Shown here one piece after another: positions 33,701 through 41,626 of a DNA stretch of 64,000 bases. A model generated the notes under the pieces. It searched no databases. It saw only the letters and a list, made by a program, of their open reading frames with translations, and had not been told where the DNA came from. Numbering within the stretch: position 1 is the first letter of the stretch; each line of letters starts with the position of its first letter. Origin of the DNA: Chryseobacterium soldanellicola (GTDB lineage Bacteria; Bacteroidota; Bacteroidia; Flavobacteriales; Weeksellaceae); assembly GCF_900100115.1 (NCBI RefSeq), contig NZ_FNKL01000003.1, positions 806,001-870,000 of the forward strand, written 5' to 3'. The position numbers and the translations under genes were made by a program.

Positions 33701-33795
33701 ATACAACGGCGTGGGTTTTTTTTCAAAAAAATAAGAACGTGAACCTTCTTGAAATCAACCGCTAAACCCCGCATTTTGCAAAACCTATGTTATGT
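33701..33795 (-). repeat. attC-like site at the end of cassette 1
   Basis: Minus strand: ACATAAC (33795-33789) at the nuclease gene's stop (TAA is inside it), then a region with GCGGGGTTT partly complementary to AAACCCACGC, ending CGTTGTAT (GTTGTAT at 33707-33701). ACATAAC is the exact complement of GTTATGT, the first bases of the same cassette (34946-34940). This is the end logic of integron cassettes, where the 3' R'' motif pairs with the cassette's own 5' R' motif. Confidence 0.6.
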
Positions 33796-34923
33796 GCAGT
33801 TTTTATATAAATTTAATTTTTTACTAAAATCAGCTTCAATGACTTTGTTTTGAGTGTTATTGAATGGCTCAAGAATGCAAACCGTTCTATTTTCGAACGG
33901 CGAATCATTTATGTAATCAACAATTAAATGAGGAGTATTATTATTATATCGATCTCCAATTTCGTCTACTTGTAATATTCTGTCAAAATGAATTGATTTT
34001 AATTCTATATAAAAGCCTTTGTTTTTATCTTCCAATTTATTCCAAATTTCCCAAGCTTTATTATGATTTAATTGATTTTCATCTTTCTCATAATTAAAAT
34101 CAAATATTTCTGGATAGCGTAAAAATGCACTGTCATAAATATCAATATAATCCCATTCCTCAGTTTCCCAATTTATATAAGCATAATGTTTTTTAGCAAT
34201 TACAGTGATACAATTAAATGGCATATATTCATATGCTTCGTAATATCTCCATAATGGTTTTTCTCCATTCAATTTTGGGTAGTTTATAACATTAGCAGGG
34301 CGAATAAAAATAATTTTATGTTTAATACTTGATAAATCTGAAATATGTTTTATCAGTTTCCTTTTAGTGGCTAATTGGGAAGATAAATTTGACTTAATAG
34401 AACTTCTTTTTTTCTGTAAAGAAATACCAAAATACGCGAATAATAAATGGTCATATTTTGGTAGAAAAAGTAAGTCTTCTATTTCTGATTTCCCAAATAT
34501 GTAAAACTCTTTTATTCCAAGCTCATTTAGTTTGTACTTAAAAGTATCACGTGCTTTTTTTGAAAAATTAGTTGAAGCTGCTAAGATATAACCATACGGA
34601 GGTAATGCTTGCTTTATTATATCATTTTCAATTATACTTTCAACTTTTTTTGGGGAAATAGCTTTCTCACGCTTACATTGAATTATCCAGACTCTTTCCT
34701 TAAGTATAAATTTATCATCATAATTATCATCATCATAATTATCTGCTTCCTCAAAATTATTTTCTATTGCTAATATATCGATACCATCATCGGAACCAAG
34801 TTTACCAGTTGCTTCGATTGATTTCCAATCTTTAAAATCATACATTAATTGCCGAATTAGATCCTCAAATCGATGTGGTTCTAAATCTTCAAAATGTATT
34901 GGATTAATTGTCCTTGTAATCAT
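33790..34923 (-). CDS. Mrr-like restriction endonuclease (cassette 1)
   Basis: A 377-residue protein from the ATG at 34923 (MITRTINPIHFEDLEPHRFE); the longer frame to 34980 would start inside the attC-like boundary. Residues 15-110 form a PD-(D/E)xK nuclease domain of the Mrr type: GSDDGIDI with Asp49, and IIQCKR with Gln82-x-Lys84. The C-terminal 200 residues (from about 180) are unrecognised, rich in Asp/Tyr/Trp, and may sense substrate. Family members restrict methylated or foreign DNA. It is the only gene of an integron-like cassette: the start is 17 bases after GTTATGT and the stop lies inside ACATAAC. Confidence 0.8.
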   Translation of the reverse strand: MITRTINPIHFEDLEPHRFEDLIRQLMYDFKDWKSIEATGKLGSDDGIDILAIENNFEEADNYDDDNYDDKFILKERVWIIQCKREKAISPKKVESIIENDIIKQALPPYGYILAASTNFSKKARDTFKYKLNELGIKEFYIFGKSEIEDLLFLPKYDHLLFAYFGISLQKKRSSIKSNLSSQLATKRKLIKHISDLSSIKHKIIFIRPANVINYPKLNGEKPLWRYYEAYEYMPFNCITVIAKKHYAYINWETEEWDYIDIYDSAFLRYPEIFDFNYEKDENQLNHNKAWEIWNKLEDKNKGFYIELKSIHFDRILQVDEIGDRYNNNTPHLIVDYINDSPFENRTVCILEPFNNTQNKVIEADFSKKLNLYKNCT

Positions 34924-34939
34924 ATTGGAATAAAATTGC

Positions 34940-35068
34940 ACATAACGTTTCGGGGCTTTGCGATGGTGGAGCAAAAGCAAAAATCTTCAATTTTGCACAA
35001 AAGCTGAATCGAAAAAATATCGTTGAAATTTGTAGTTTCGTCCCACTATTTTAAAACCGTTGTTAGCT
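34940..35068 (-). repeat. attC-like site between cassettes 2 and 1
   Basis: Minus strand: AGCTAAC (35068-35062, containing the DUF262 stop TAA), AACGG, about 100 bases with inverted segments, then AAACG and GTTATGT (34946-34940). AGCTAAC complements GTTAGCT at the far end of cassette 2 (36710-36704). GTTATGT complements ACATAAC at the end of cassette 1. Length (129 bp) and organisation resemble integron attC sites. Confidence 0.6.
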
Positions 35069-36067
35069 ACTGGCAATATTTGTGTTTGCTTTTAATATTT
35101 CACTCCGTGTTACTCTTGCGTTTCTACTATTCGTACCTGCATACATATTAGCATAATAGATTGCAAATTCATTTGTGCTTCTATCAGATGATTTATTCTC
35201 TAAAACATTTACCTCGAATTCATTTAAGTCTTCAATCAAGTCTTCTATTTGTTTGCCACTCCAAAGTAATTCACAAACCAACGTAAAGTAATTTGATTTT
35301 CTATACCATATCGAGTCAGGAGCTAGGTCGCTTTGATTTATTGATAATATAGTTCTTATTAAGTTATCTCTCATTTCGATGAATCTTGGATATTCATCAT
35401 TGAATTGTGCTATATACTTTTCAACCTCATTGTCAGCTGGGAAATATCCACCTTCTTCAATTGTAGCCATAATAAGAAGTAAAAAGTGAAGATCAGCCAT
35501 TCTTGTCAGTTCGCTTTCACTGAATATTGGCACTTTAAACTCAACATTTTTGAAATGCTCTAATACATCTTTCGCACATTTAATGAATTGACCATCATAG
35601 ATAGCATTATTAATCTCGATTGCATTTAATGTAAATTTGGTTGAGTTAATCCTTTGAAATATCTCAATCATTATTTCTGGATTTACGTCTTTCAAATCTC
35701 GAACTGTAACATCATAATTTAAAAAATCCGTCTTATCCTGGCCGGATAGATCAGCGAACTTTGGAATTCGTCTTTCAAAGTTATGGGTACCTTCAATATA
35801 TCTTTTAATTGTAGTTAACCTTTGCTGACCATCTACAACAACATTTTGTGTAGAAAGTGTTTCTAAGTCAATTCCTTTTTGCGATATATATATTTCAGGA
35901 AACGGATAACCTTCTAAGATTGTCTTAATAAAATTCTCCATATGTTCTGGTGTCCAAACAAATCCTCTTTGAAACTCCGGTTGCAGAATTAATTCATTTC
36001 TTTGAATTTTTCCAATTAGGTCGGAAATTGTCTTTTTATCTGGTTGTGCTTGTATTTGCCTTGCCAT
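35063..36067 (-). CDS. DUF262 protein (cassette 2)
   Basis: A 334-residue ParB-like DUF262 protein with LQPEFQRGFVWT at residues 28-39 and VVVDGQQRLTTI at 76-87, the nucleotide-binding signature of GmrS-type proteins. There is no DUF1524 nuclease domain, so unlike the BREX-embedded paralogue it probably acts with a partner. The partner is likely the nucleotidyltransferase-like gene, whose stop is two bases upstream. The stop codon is formed inside the cassette-end motif AGCTAAC. Probable defence role, inferred from family and context. Confidence 0.8.
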   Translation of the reverse strand: MARQIQAQPDKKTISDLIGKIQRNELILQPEFQRGFVWTPEHMENFIKTILEGYPFPEIYISQKGIDLETLSTQNVVVDGQQRLTTIKRYIEGTHNFERRIPKFADLSGQDKTDFLNYDVTVRDLKDVNPEIMIEIFQRINSTKFTLNAIEINNAIYDGQFIKCAKDVLEHFKNVEFKVPIFSESELTRMADLHFLLLIMATIEEGGYFPADNEVEKYIAQFNDEYPRFIEMRDNLIRTILSINQSDLAPDSIWYRKSNYFTLVCELLWSGKQIEDLIEDLNEFEVNVLENKSSDRSTNEFAIYYANMYAGTNSRNARVTRSEILKANTNIASS

Positions 36068-36069
36068 AT

Positions 36070-36675
36070 TTATTGTTTTATTTCTTTTTGCAATTGAGCT
36101 ATACTGCTCTGATAGTATTTTTCTGCGTATGCTTGATTTTTAAATAAACCAGCTTTTACCTTATAGTTTCCAACTTCTGATTTTCCGTATGAAATTGTTT
36201 TAAAAAAATTATCCCATCGTTCTCTTATTTCAATGAATTCAACAGTGTTTGAAGGTAATAAATCAGGTCTCATCCAACCGGTGCTAAAGTATTTTAAGAA
36301 CTTAATGTATTGATTGTACTGATCCTTCCGTAAAAATATTTCGCGGTATCTTAACTTATATGTATAATCAGAAATTAGCTCAAAGTACTGTTCAAATAGT
36401 GTCTCATTACATATCGTAACATCAATATCGGATTCAAATGAAAACTCTGTAAATCTATATGGACTAAATCCGAATCTAGATGACCCAACTATATTTATGT
36501 CTGTATATCTAATGTTAAATTGGTCGGCTATTCTTTTAGAGAAATTGTAATAGTCTCCATCTCTTTCACGAAACACAAAAGGTGTTCCGTTGAAAAAATT
36601 CCTTTGAACAAAAGTTGTCCTTTCAATTTCAGTAGAAATTGCATTAAGTTCTGCTTTAAATTCTTCTAAGGTCAT
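36070..36675 (-). CDS. nucleotidyltransferase-fold protein paired with DUF262 (cassette 2)
   Basis: A 201-residue protein with a polymerase-beta-type nucleotidyltransferase signature: IVGSSRFGF (Gly64-Ser65) followed by FESDIDVTI (Asp83, Asp85). This pattern is shared by MNT-type antitoxins, CD-NTases and poly(A)-polymerase-like enzymes. A third catalytic Asp is not obvious. It is the first gene of cassette 2, starting 29 bases after GTTAGCT, and is followed after two bases by DUF262. The pair may form a two-component defence or toxin-antitoxin unit; I know of no named system with certainty. Confidence 0.7.
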   Translation of the reverse strand: MTLEEFKAELNAISTEIERTTFVQRNFFNGTPFVFRERDGDYYNFSKRIADQFNIRYTDINIVGSSRFGFSPYRFTEFSFESDIDVTICNETLFEQYFELISDYTYKLRYREIFLRKDQYNQYIKFLKYFSTGWMRPDLLPSNTVEFIEIRERWDNFFKTISYGKSEVGNYKVKAGLFKNQAYAEKYYQSSIAQLQKEIKQ

Positions 36676-36703
36676 TTTATCGTTGTTGTGTTATTTTGCT
36701 TGC

Positions 36704-36936
36704 AGCTAACTATTGGATTTACAAATTGTGTAAATCTGATTTATATGACTTGCGTAAAGCCATTTCTACTGCTAATATAAAATTAATTTTGAAGACTTTA
36801 TTATCAATTATTTATAAATATTTAATTTGGATTGGCGAATGTTTTATTTCGAAAATTATCGCAGATAAATAACACTTTTGTTGATGAAAAATAAAAATTT
36901 ATAACTGTCAAACCTCATTACTTATTAATACTGCAT
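36704..36936. other. cassette 2 left boundary and flanking gap
   Basis: The boundary motif AGCTAAC (36704-36710) reads GTTAGCT on the coding strand of cassette 2. Next to it is a 7-bp inverted repeat, ATTTACA-aattg-TGTAAAT (36718-36736). The rest, up to the relaxase stop, is AT-rich with no gene visible. No integron integrase gene is nearby. Confidence 0.5.
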
Positions 36937-38097
36937 TTACATCCTCCTTCCATTTCTTTTTTTCTGAATTGGAATGTCTTCATTATTATAATTCAGATTT
37001 TCATTTCCAAATCGCAATAAGGATAAAAATCTAACACTATTTTCTGGATCTTTTAAAATTTCATTAAAAGCTGAAAAAGGAATATTATTTTCTTCACTTA
37101 CTTTTTCCGCGATCTCACCCATTTCAGAAATTAAAGTTTGTCTATCAGATCTATCAACTCTAGGAAATTTATACCGGTTAAATTTGATTTCTTTTTCAAG
37201 AATATTTGTAACAGAATCTAAATATTTTTTCTTTTCTGAAGCAAAAACATTTGGCTCCGTTAATAGCGTAGAATATTTATTTTTGAATGATTGAACTTCT
37301 TTATTTAAGCCATTAACTTTTGTACCGAGTTCGCTAATCTGCTTGGACTTAGATTCCAATTCTGTTTTATTTTTTTGAATTATACTTCTGTAACTTCGAA
37401 ATGCTTTTTCATAATTCGCAATTGTTTTGTCAGTCTTAATCTTTTGAAAACCTAAGAAATCATTTTCCTTCACAACCAGCTCCTCGGATTTTTTCGAACT
37501 CATTTCAGATTTTATTATGTCATACCTTTCTTCCAAAACTTTGAGATCTTCTTCTTTCTGTTGAATCTTAAACTCAATAGCCTCTAATCTTCCTCTGGAA
37601 CCTGAAATCCCTCTTTCCATATTCAGGCATTCTGCTGCAAGATCCTGCATTTTTGAATAATGGTAAGATTGATGCTTAAGTGTTTTACCAGTTTCCAAAT
37701 CTTGCCAGTCAGCTACTAAATGAGCGTGATAATTCGGTTTCCATTCTTTCGTGTCTTTATCGGTGTGTCCTTCGTCTTTATGAATAGTAATTTGAAAAAC
37801 ACGAATTTTCAAGTCTTCTTCCAGTCTCTTCGCTAAGTTATGAAGTTCCAACATTGTTGTGTTTTCTTTGATAACAACAACTGCTTCCCTAACTGGCATT
37901 GCATTCTTCTGCAATTTCCTTCCGGACTTTTCTTTGCAATACGCTTCGATCTTTTGGATTCGGTCAGCTATTTTCTGCTCCATCCAATATTCATTCTTTG
38001 GCGTTAGGTCTTTACGGATATAATCAAAAGTTTTTTTCCTGAAATTATGAGTTTCAGAATCCGATTTGGCTGCTTTGAAATTAATTGAAGTCTTCAT
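36937..38097 (-). CDS. MobV-family relaxase
   Basis: A 386-residue plasmid-mobilisation protein. The relaxase domain occupies about 1-180: HKDEGH at residues 106-111 and the metal-binding NYHAHLVAD with His124 and His126. Residues 185-330 form a long coiled coil typical of MobV proteins. It nicks oriT and leads the strand into a recipient during conjugation driven by another element's transfer apparatus. No type IV secretion genes are present in the window, so the island is mobilisable at most. A probable oriT lies upstream (38227-38346). Confidence 0.88.
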   Translation of the reverse strand: MKTSINFKAAKSDSETHNFRKKTFDYIRKDLTPKNEYWMEQKIADRIQKIEAYCKEKSGRKLQKNAMPVREAVVVIKENTTMLELHNLAKRLEEDLKIRVFQITIHKDEGHTDKDTKEWKPNYHAHLVADWQDLETGKTLKHQSYHYSKMQDLAAECLNMERGISGSRGRLEAIEFKIQQKEEDLKVLEERYDIIKSEMSSKKSEELVVKENDFLGFQKIKTDKTIANYEKAFRSYRSIIQKNKTELESKSKQISELGTKVNGLNKEVQSFKNKYSTLLTEPNVFASEKKKYLDSVTNILEKEIKFNRYKFPRVDRSDRQTLISEMGEIAEKVSEENNIPFSAFNEILKDPENSVRFLSLLRFGNENLNYNNEDIPIQKKRNGRRM

Positions 38098-38226
38098 TAG
38101 TTTTCATCTTTTAAATTCGCGCTATGTATTTCTGATCAAAATTGTTATAGAAAAATTGTACAGCATTCCATTTTACCTGTACATATTTTACGCACCTTCG
38201 ATAATAGACCTGAGTATTTTTTGCAC

Positions 38227-38346
38227 AGGTTGGTACCAGTCAACCTTATCCTATTTTACTCAGGTTAAAGCCTCGCAGAGCGTATTTGAAACTTTGTTGG
38301 GAGGAACGACCTTCAAAGTTGCGAATGCGCTCCTAACTTCTGCGAG
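38227..38346. other. probable oriT, nested inverted repeats
   Basis: The outer arms CTCGCAGA (38272-38279) and TCTGCGAG (38339-38346) are perfect complements. Inside them AACTTTG (38290-38296) pairs with CAAAGTT (38314-38320), with further imperfect pairing of GAGCG..ATT with AAT.CGCTC. A separate hairpin, AGGTTG-N8-CAACCT, precedes it. Location between primase and relaxase, upstream of the relaxase start, is where oriT is expected. The nic site cannot be assigned. Confidence 0.6.
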
Positions 38347-38374
38347 TAGTTGGTAAAAAATACAGCACGCCTTA

Positions 38375-39358
38375 TCAGCGTTTCCTTTTAAAACCATTTG
38401 AATTTTTGGTTTCCGGCTCCTGATCTTTTACGTGTTGTTTATTCTGTTCTGGAAATTTTCCAGATTGTTCACCTACTTTATTTGATAAGTTATTTTTCAT
38501 TCTGTGTATCAAAAATTCATTGAGATCTTTATGGTTTGAATAGATACCGGAATGATCTTTTGCTTCCGGAAAGAATTTTATGATCTCAGATTTGCATTTG
38601 ATTCCTGCATTATCGTTGTCCAGAAAAAGATTGATGTCAGAGTAGTTTTTCAGATGTTGTATGGACTTGTTTAAAAGAGCAATCGAATTCATCACAAGAA
38701 TATCCAACTTAAATGTTATCTGCATTTCGATAAAAGACAAGGCATCCATAAAACCTTCAAAAACGGCTACACCTTTGACAACTCTATCTTGAATATTTGA
38801 TTTATCCTGATCATTGCTGATGAGATTTATTATTGAAACATCCTTTTTCAATAATGAACCTTTGTAAAAAGAATTACGCAATTCAAAACCTCCTGATAGA
38901 TTTTTAAAACCTATGGCATAAAGTTTCTTACTTCCGATGGTAAATCGTATTTCTTTTATATAATCATAGATTTTAGGACTTAATCCACGTTCCTGTAAAT
39001 AATTTTTCAGGTTTGGGTTCTGGAGATCCAGTATTTCATCTATTCTGTAATTTGGTTCTGACTTTTTAAGCTGTAGTTGCTGATGAAAAGAAGAAAAATT
39101 TTGGTTTTCTGCCCATATCAAAACTTCATTGACCGATGTATTCAGATATTTCTTCATAAAATCAATATTGTTCCCGCCTACGCCTTCTGAATGAAGATAC
39201 CAGGCATTAATTCTTTTATCCAATTTGAAAGAGGCTTGGGATTCGTTGGCAAAGGGGTTGAGATACCAAGCTTCTTTTTCATTTTGTTTCGTTGGAAGGT
39301 GTCCGAGAGAAAGGAGGACTTCTTCCAACGATATGCTGTTGAATTGTTTGCAGTTCAT
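38375..39358 (-). CDS. TOPRIM-domain primase-like protein
   Basis: A 327-residue DnaG-like protein. The N-terminal part resembles a CHC2-type module (AWYLNPFANESQASFKLDKR) but shows no zinc-binding cysteine set. The TOPRIM domain has VAVFEGFMDALSF near residue 204 (catalytic Glu) and LFLDNDNAGIKC near 240 (DxD). Such proteins are common in Bacteroidota mobilisable and integrative elements and probably prime replication of the excised or transferred strand. It is accompanied by the SF3-type helicase and iterons just upstream. Confidence 0.8.
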   Translation of the reverse strand: MNCKQFNSISLEEVLLSLGHLPTKQNEKEAWYLNPFANESQASFKLDKRINAWYLHSEGVGGNNIDFMKKYLNTSVNEVLIWAENQNFSSFHQQLQLKKSEPNYRIDEILDLQNPNLKNYLQERGLSPKIYDYIKEIRFTIGSKKLYAIGFKNLSGGFELRNSFYKGSLLKKDVSIINLISNDQDKSNIQDRVVKGVAVFEGFMDALSFIEMQITFKLDILVMNSIALLNKSIQHLKNYSDINLFLDNDNAGIKCKSEIIKFFPEAKDHSGIYSNHKDLNEFLIHRMKNNLSNKVGEQSGKFPEQNKQHVKDQEPETKNSNGFKRKR

Positions 39359-39488
39359 TTTTGTAATTTTAAATGTTTTTTTTTCAGTAAATAGTAGGTG
39401 TACTATCAGTTCAGGCGGACGAGTTTAGTTTTGACTAATTATTGATGAAGAAAGCCTTATAAGAAACTAATTGATAATATCTTACACT

Positions 39489-39587
39489 CTCATCAAAGTC
39501 TCATCATCTCATCAAAGTGGAAATATTATTCTCATCATCCCCTCATCAAAAATCAAGGCTGAAAAGTTCGATGAGGCTTTTGATGAG
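39489..39587. repeat. CTCATCA iterons
   Basis: Five direct copies of CTCATCA start at 39489, 39500, 39508, 39531 and 39542. One inverted copy, TGATGAG, is at 39581 and a near-inverted CGATGAG at 39569. They fill the gap between the helicase stop and the primase start. Iterons beside primase and helicase genes suggest a replication origin or a binding site controlling primase expression. Confidence 0.6.
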
Positions 39588-39619
39588 ATGTAACTAATTG
39601 ATTTTACTTTCATTATCAA

Positions 39620-40858
39620 TTAATTCATCATTTCATCAAATTTTTGAAGAATAAAATTCCTTTCTATTGTAAAATACCGTCCTGTTTTGTTCTGTTGAAA
39701 AAAACTTAAACCATAATCTAGGTCGTATTTGATATAGGACAAAGAATTACTTTGAGGTTCAAGTTTCCAGTTTTCTTTCAGTATTTTCCGGACATCATTA
39801 ACTGTCCAATATTGCTTGCTAAACATCTTATCAAGCATATTGAAAATATCCTGAGGAATACAATGGAGTTTGCTGTCCTCTGTACTTTCAAAAAACTCAT
39901 ATAAAAGCTCGATGATTCTCGATTCAAGTTTGTTATTATTTTTCCAAACCAATTTCTGAAGAGCTTTTGTTCTGATCTGTGATTCTGTGAACCACATCCT
40001 TGTCTCCTTACGACTGTGGAAGGGTCTTTGAATTAAGTATCGAAGAAAATACGGGATCTCTTTGTTGAGATTTTTTAAAAATTCAGTGTTTTCGCTTGTG
40101 ATTGATTTTACTTTGATAATCCAAAATCTGATCTCATTCTCATCGATCTGAATAAAGTTATCTTCATTATTGGAACAGAGAATGAATTTGCCAAAGAATT
40201 CGACTTCTTCACGGTCTTTTCCCTTTGCCTCCTTTTTGTCTTTGTCCGTCGTCGAAAGATATTTTAAGCGTTCCGTGATCTCTTTTTTGTCAAAGAAAAC
40301 TTCGTCGATAGCCACTATCAACATCGAAGTCCAATCTGAATTAAATTGACTGCTGAATGAATCTCCTTTGATGTATGTCATATTTAATCCAAAAATGGAT
40401 TTAAGCCATTTGATGAAAGTTGATTTTCCAGTAGCTCTTTCTTTACTTACCAAGCAAAGAATTGGAAGTATCTGCGTTGGATATTCAAGCAATATTTTTA
40501 TGTAATCTAAACCTAACTCCAATTGCTCTCCGAAAATATGTTCCATAAATTTTAGTGAGAATTGAATTTTGTTTTCTAAGGCTTCAGAACTTGTATTTTC
40601 ATTGATTGGTTGATAAGGAATCTCATTGTACATATTGTAGAATCCGTCTATGATCTGCTTATAGTCAAGATGAGAAGGAATACAGCAGAAACCATCGTAC
40701 TTTGAAACTTTTGAAACATAAATTTTTCCGTGGTCGCTAATAATAGTTTCACGGTTCCAACGTACTAAAATTGATATCTTGTCTCCTGAGATCAATGGTT
40801 TTTCGATTGTCTTATAATAGGTTGTGCCTACTCTTAGATATGGGATTTTTTCGCTCAT
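39620..40858 (-). CDS. SF3-type primase-helicase ATPase
   Basis: A 412-residue protein with Walker A SKERATGKST near residue 140, a Walker B-like LIVAIDEVFF near 180, and the sensor-like FILCSNNEDNF near 225, as in virus- and element-type SF3/D5 helicases (DUF5906-like). The C terminus is a winged-helix-like tail (WTVNDVRKILKENW). It is expected to unwind DNA at the element's origin. It forms a replication module with the TOPRIM primase and the iterons. It lies 73 bases after the small HTH gene, same strand. Confidence 0.8.
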   Translation of the reverse strand: MSEKIPYLRVGTTYYKTIEKPLISGDKISILVRWNRETIISDHGKIYVSKVSKYDGFCCIPSHLDYKQIIDGFYNMYNEIPYQPINENTSSEALENKIQFSLKFMEHIFGEQLELGLDYIKILLEYPTQILPILCLVSKERATGKSTFIKWLKSIFGLNMTYIKGDSFSSQFNSDWTSMLIVAIDEVFFDKKEITERLKYLSTTDKDKKEAKGKDREEVEFFGKFILCSNNEDNFIQIDENEIRFWIIKVKSITSENTEFLKNLNKEIPYFLRYLIQRPFHSRKETRMWFTESQIRTKALQKLVWKNNNKLESRIIELLYEFFESTEDSKLHCIPQDIFNMLDKMFSKQYWTVNDVRKILKENWKLEPQSNSLSYIKYDLDYGLSFFQQNKTGRYFTIERNFILQKFDEMMN

Positions 40859-40930
40859 ATTTTAAAGGTTTGATTCCGAACAGGAAATACGGAAGGGTGA
40901 ATTGGAATATTTGATAAATAAAATCTCTAT

Positions 40931-41209
40931 CTATCTTCTATACTTAAGCGATTTGACTTCGTTTAAAGCATCCATCAGATCAAAATGATTGACCCTGTAG
41001 AATCTTCCGATTTGTTCCGCTTTGATGTTACCTTTTAAAATGTGTGAGCGTACAGTTTGATAATCGAGCTTAAGAATTTCTGAACACTCTTTGATAGAGT
41101 ATAGTTTCTTTTTCAACTCAATTTCAGGTTCTTTTTTGAGAGAATAGAGTAAGTCTTTTACTTCCCCTAATTCGTCGAGAATAGTTTGGAATGGGTTTGT
41201 TGTCTGCAT
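40931..41209 (-). CDS. excisionase-like HTH protein
   Basis: A 92-residue protein whose C-terminal half is a MerR/excisionase-type helix-turn-helix (YSIKECSEILKLDYQTVRSH, then IKAEQIGRFYRVNHFDLMDAL). The N-terminal 30 residues are helical. Proteins of this type act as directionality factors or as regulators of replication genes in Bacteroidota elements. It is upstream of the helicase gene in the same orientation. Confidence 0.8.
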   Translation of the reverse strand: MQTTNPFQTILDELGEVKDLLYSLKKEPEIELKKKLYSIKECSEILKLDYQTVRSHILKGNIKAEQIGRFYRVNHFDLMDALNEVKSLKYRR

Positions 41210-41626
41210 AATCTGTGATATTTATTTGCAGACAAAATTGTATGATTTGAATAACTAATTATGTAATTCTATTCAATTGCGTAAAGTTTAATGCCTAATG
41301 TTTAATGACTTACATGAAATTATGGATATAAATACATTAGGATACTTGGAGTAATTATAAATTACTATAAACACAAGGACTATTTCCTAGTTTATAATAA
41401 AAATCTGGGCTTAATACCTTTGGAATAGTAATAAACAGCTAAGTACTCCACCCGCATTCGAATGAAGTTTATTTATAGAAAGCTTACGCTGAGCAAATGC
41501 CTTTTCAATAGAAACTAAATTATAAAAAACTATGGAGTTGAAGAGCAGTTATAATTGAATATTACAAAAATTTCCATCTTGGCTAACCCCTACATTTTAT
41601 CAATGCAATATTATACACGGTTCTTC
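41210..41626. other. intergenic gap
   Basis: 417 AT-rich bases between the excisionase-like gene and the large helicase gene. It presumably holds the promoter of the former. I see no RNA gene, convincing repeat or coding region. Confidence 0.5.

Noticed and set aside
39489..39548. CRISPR array
   Set aside because: The repeats are seven bases with irregular 1-16-base gaps. There are no spacer-length units and no cas1/cas2. No CRISPR array was seen elsewhere in the window.
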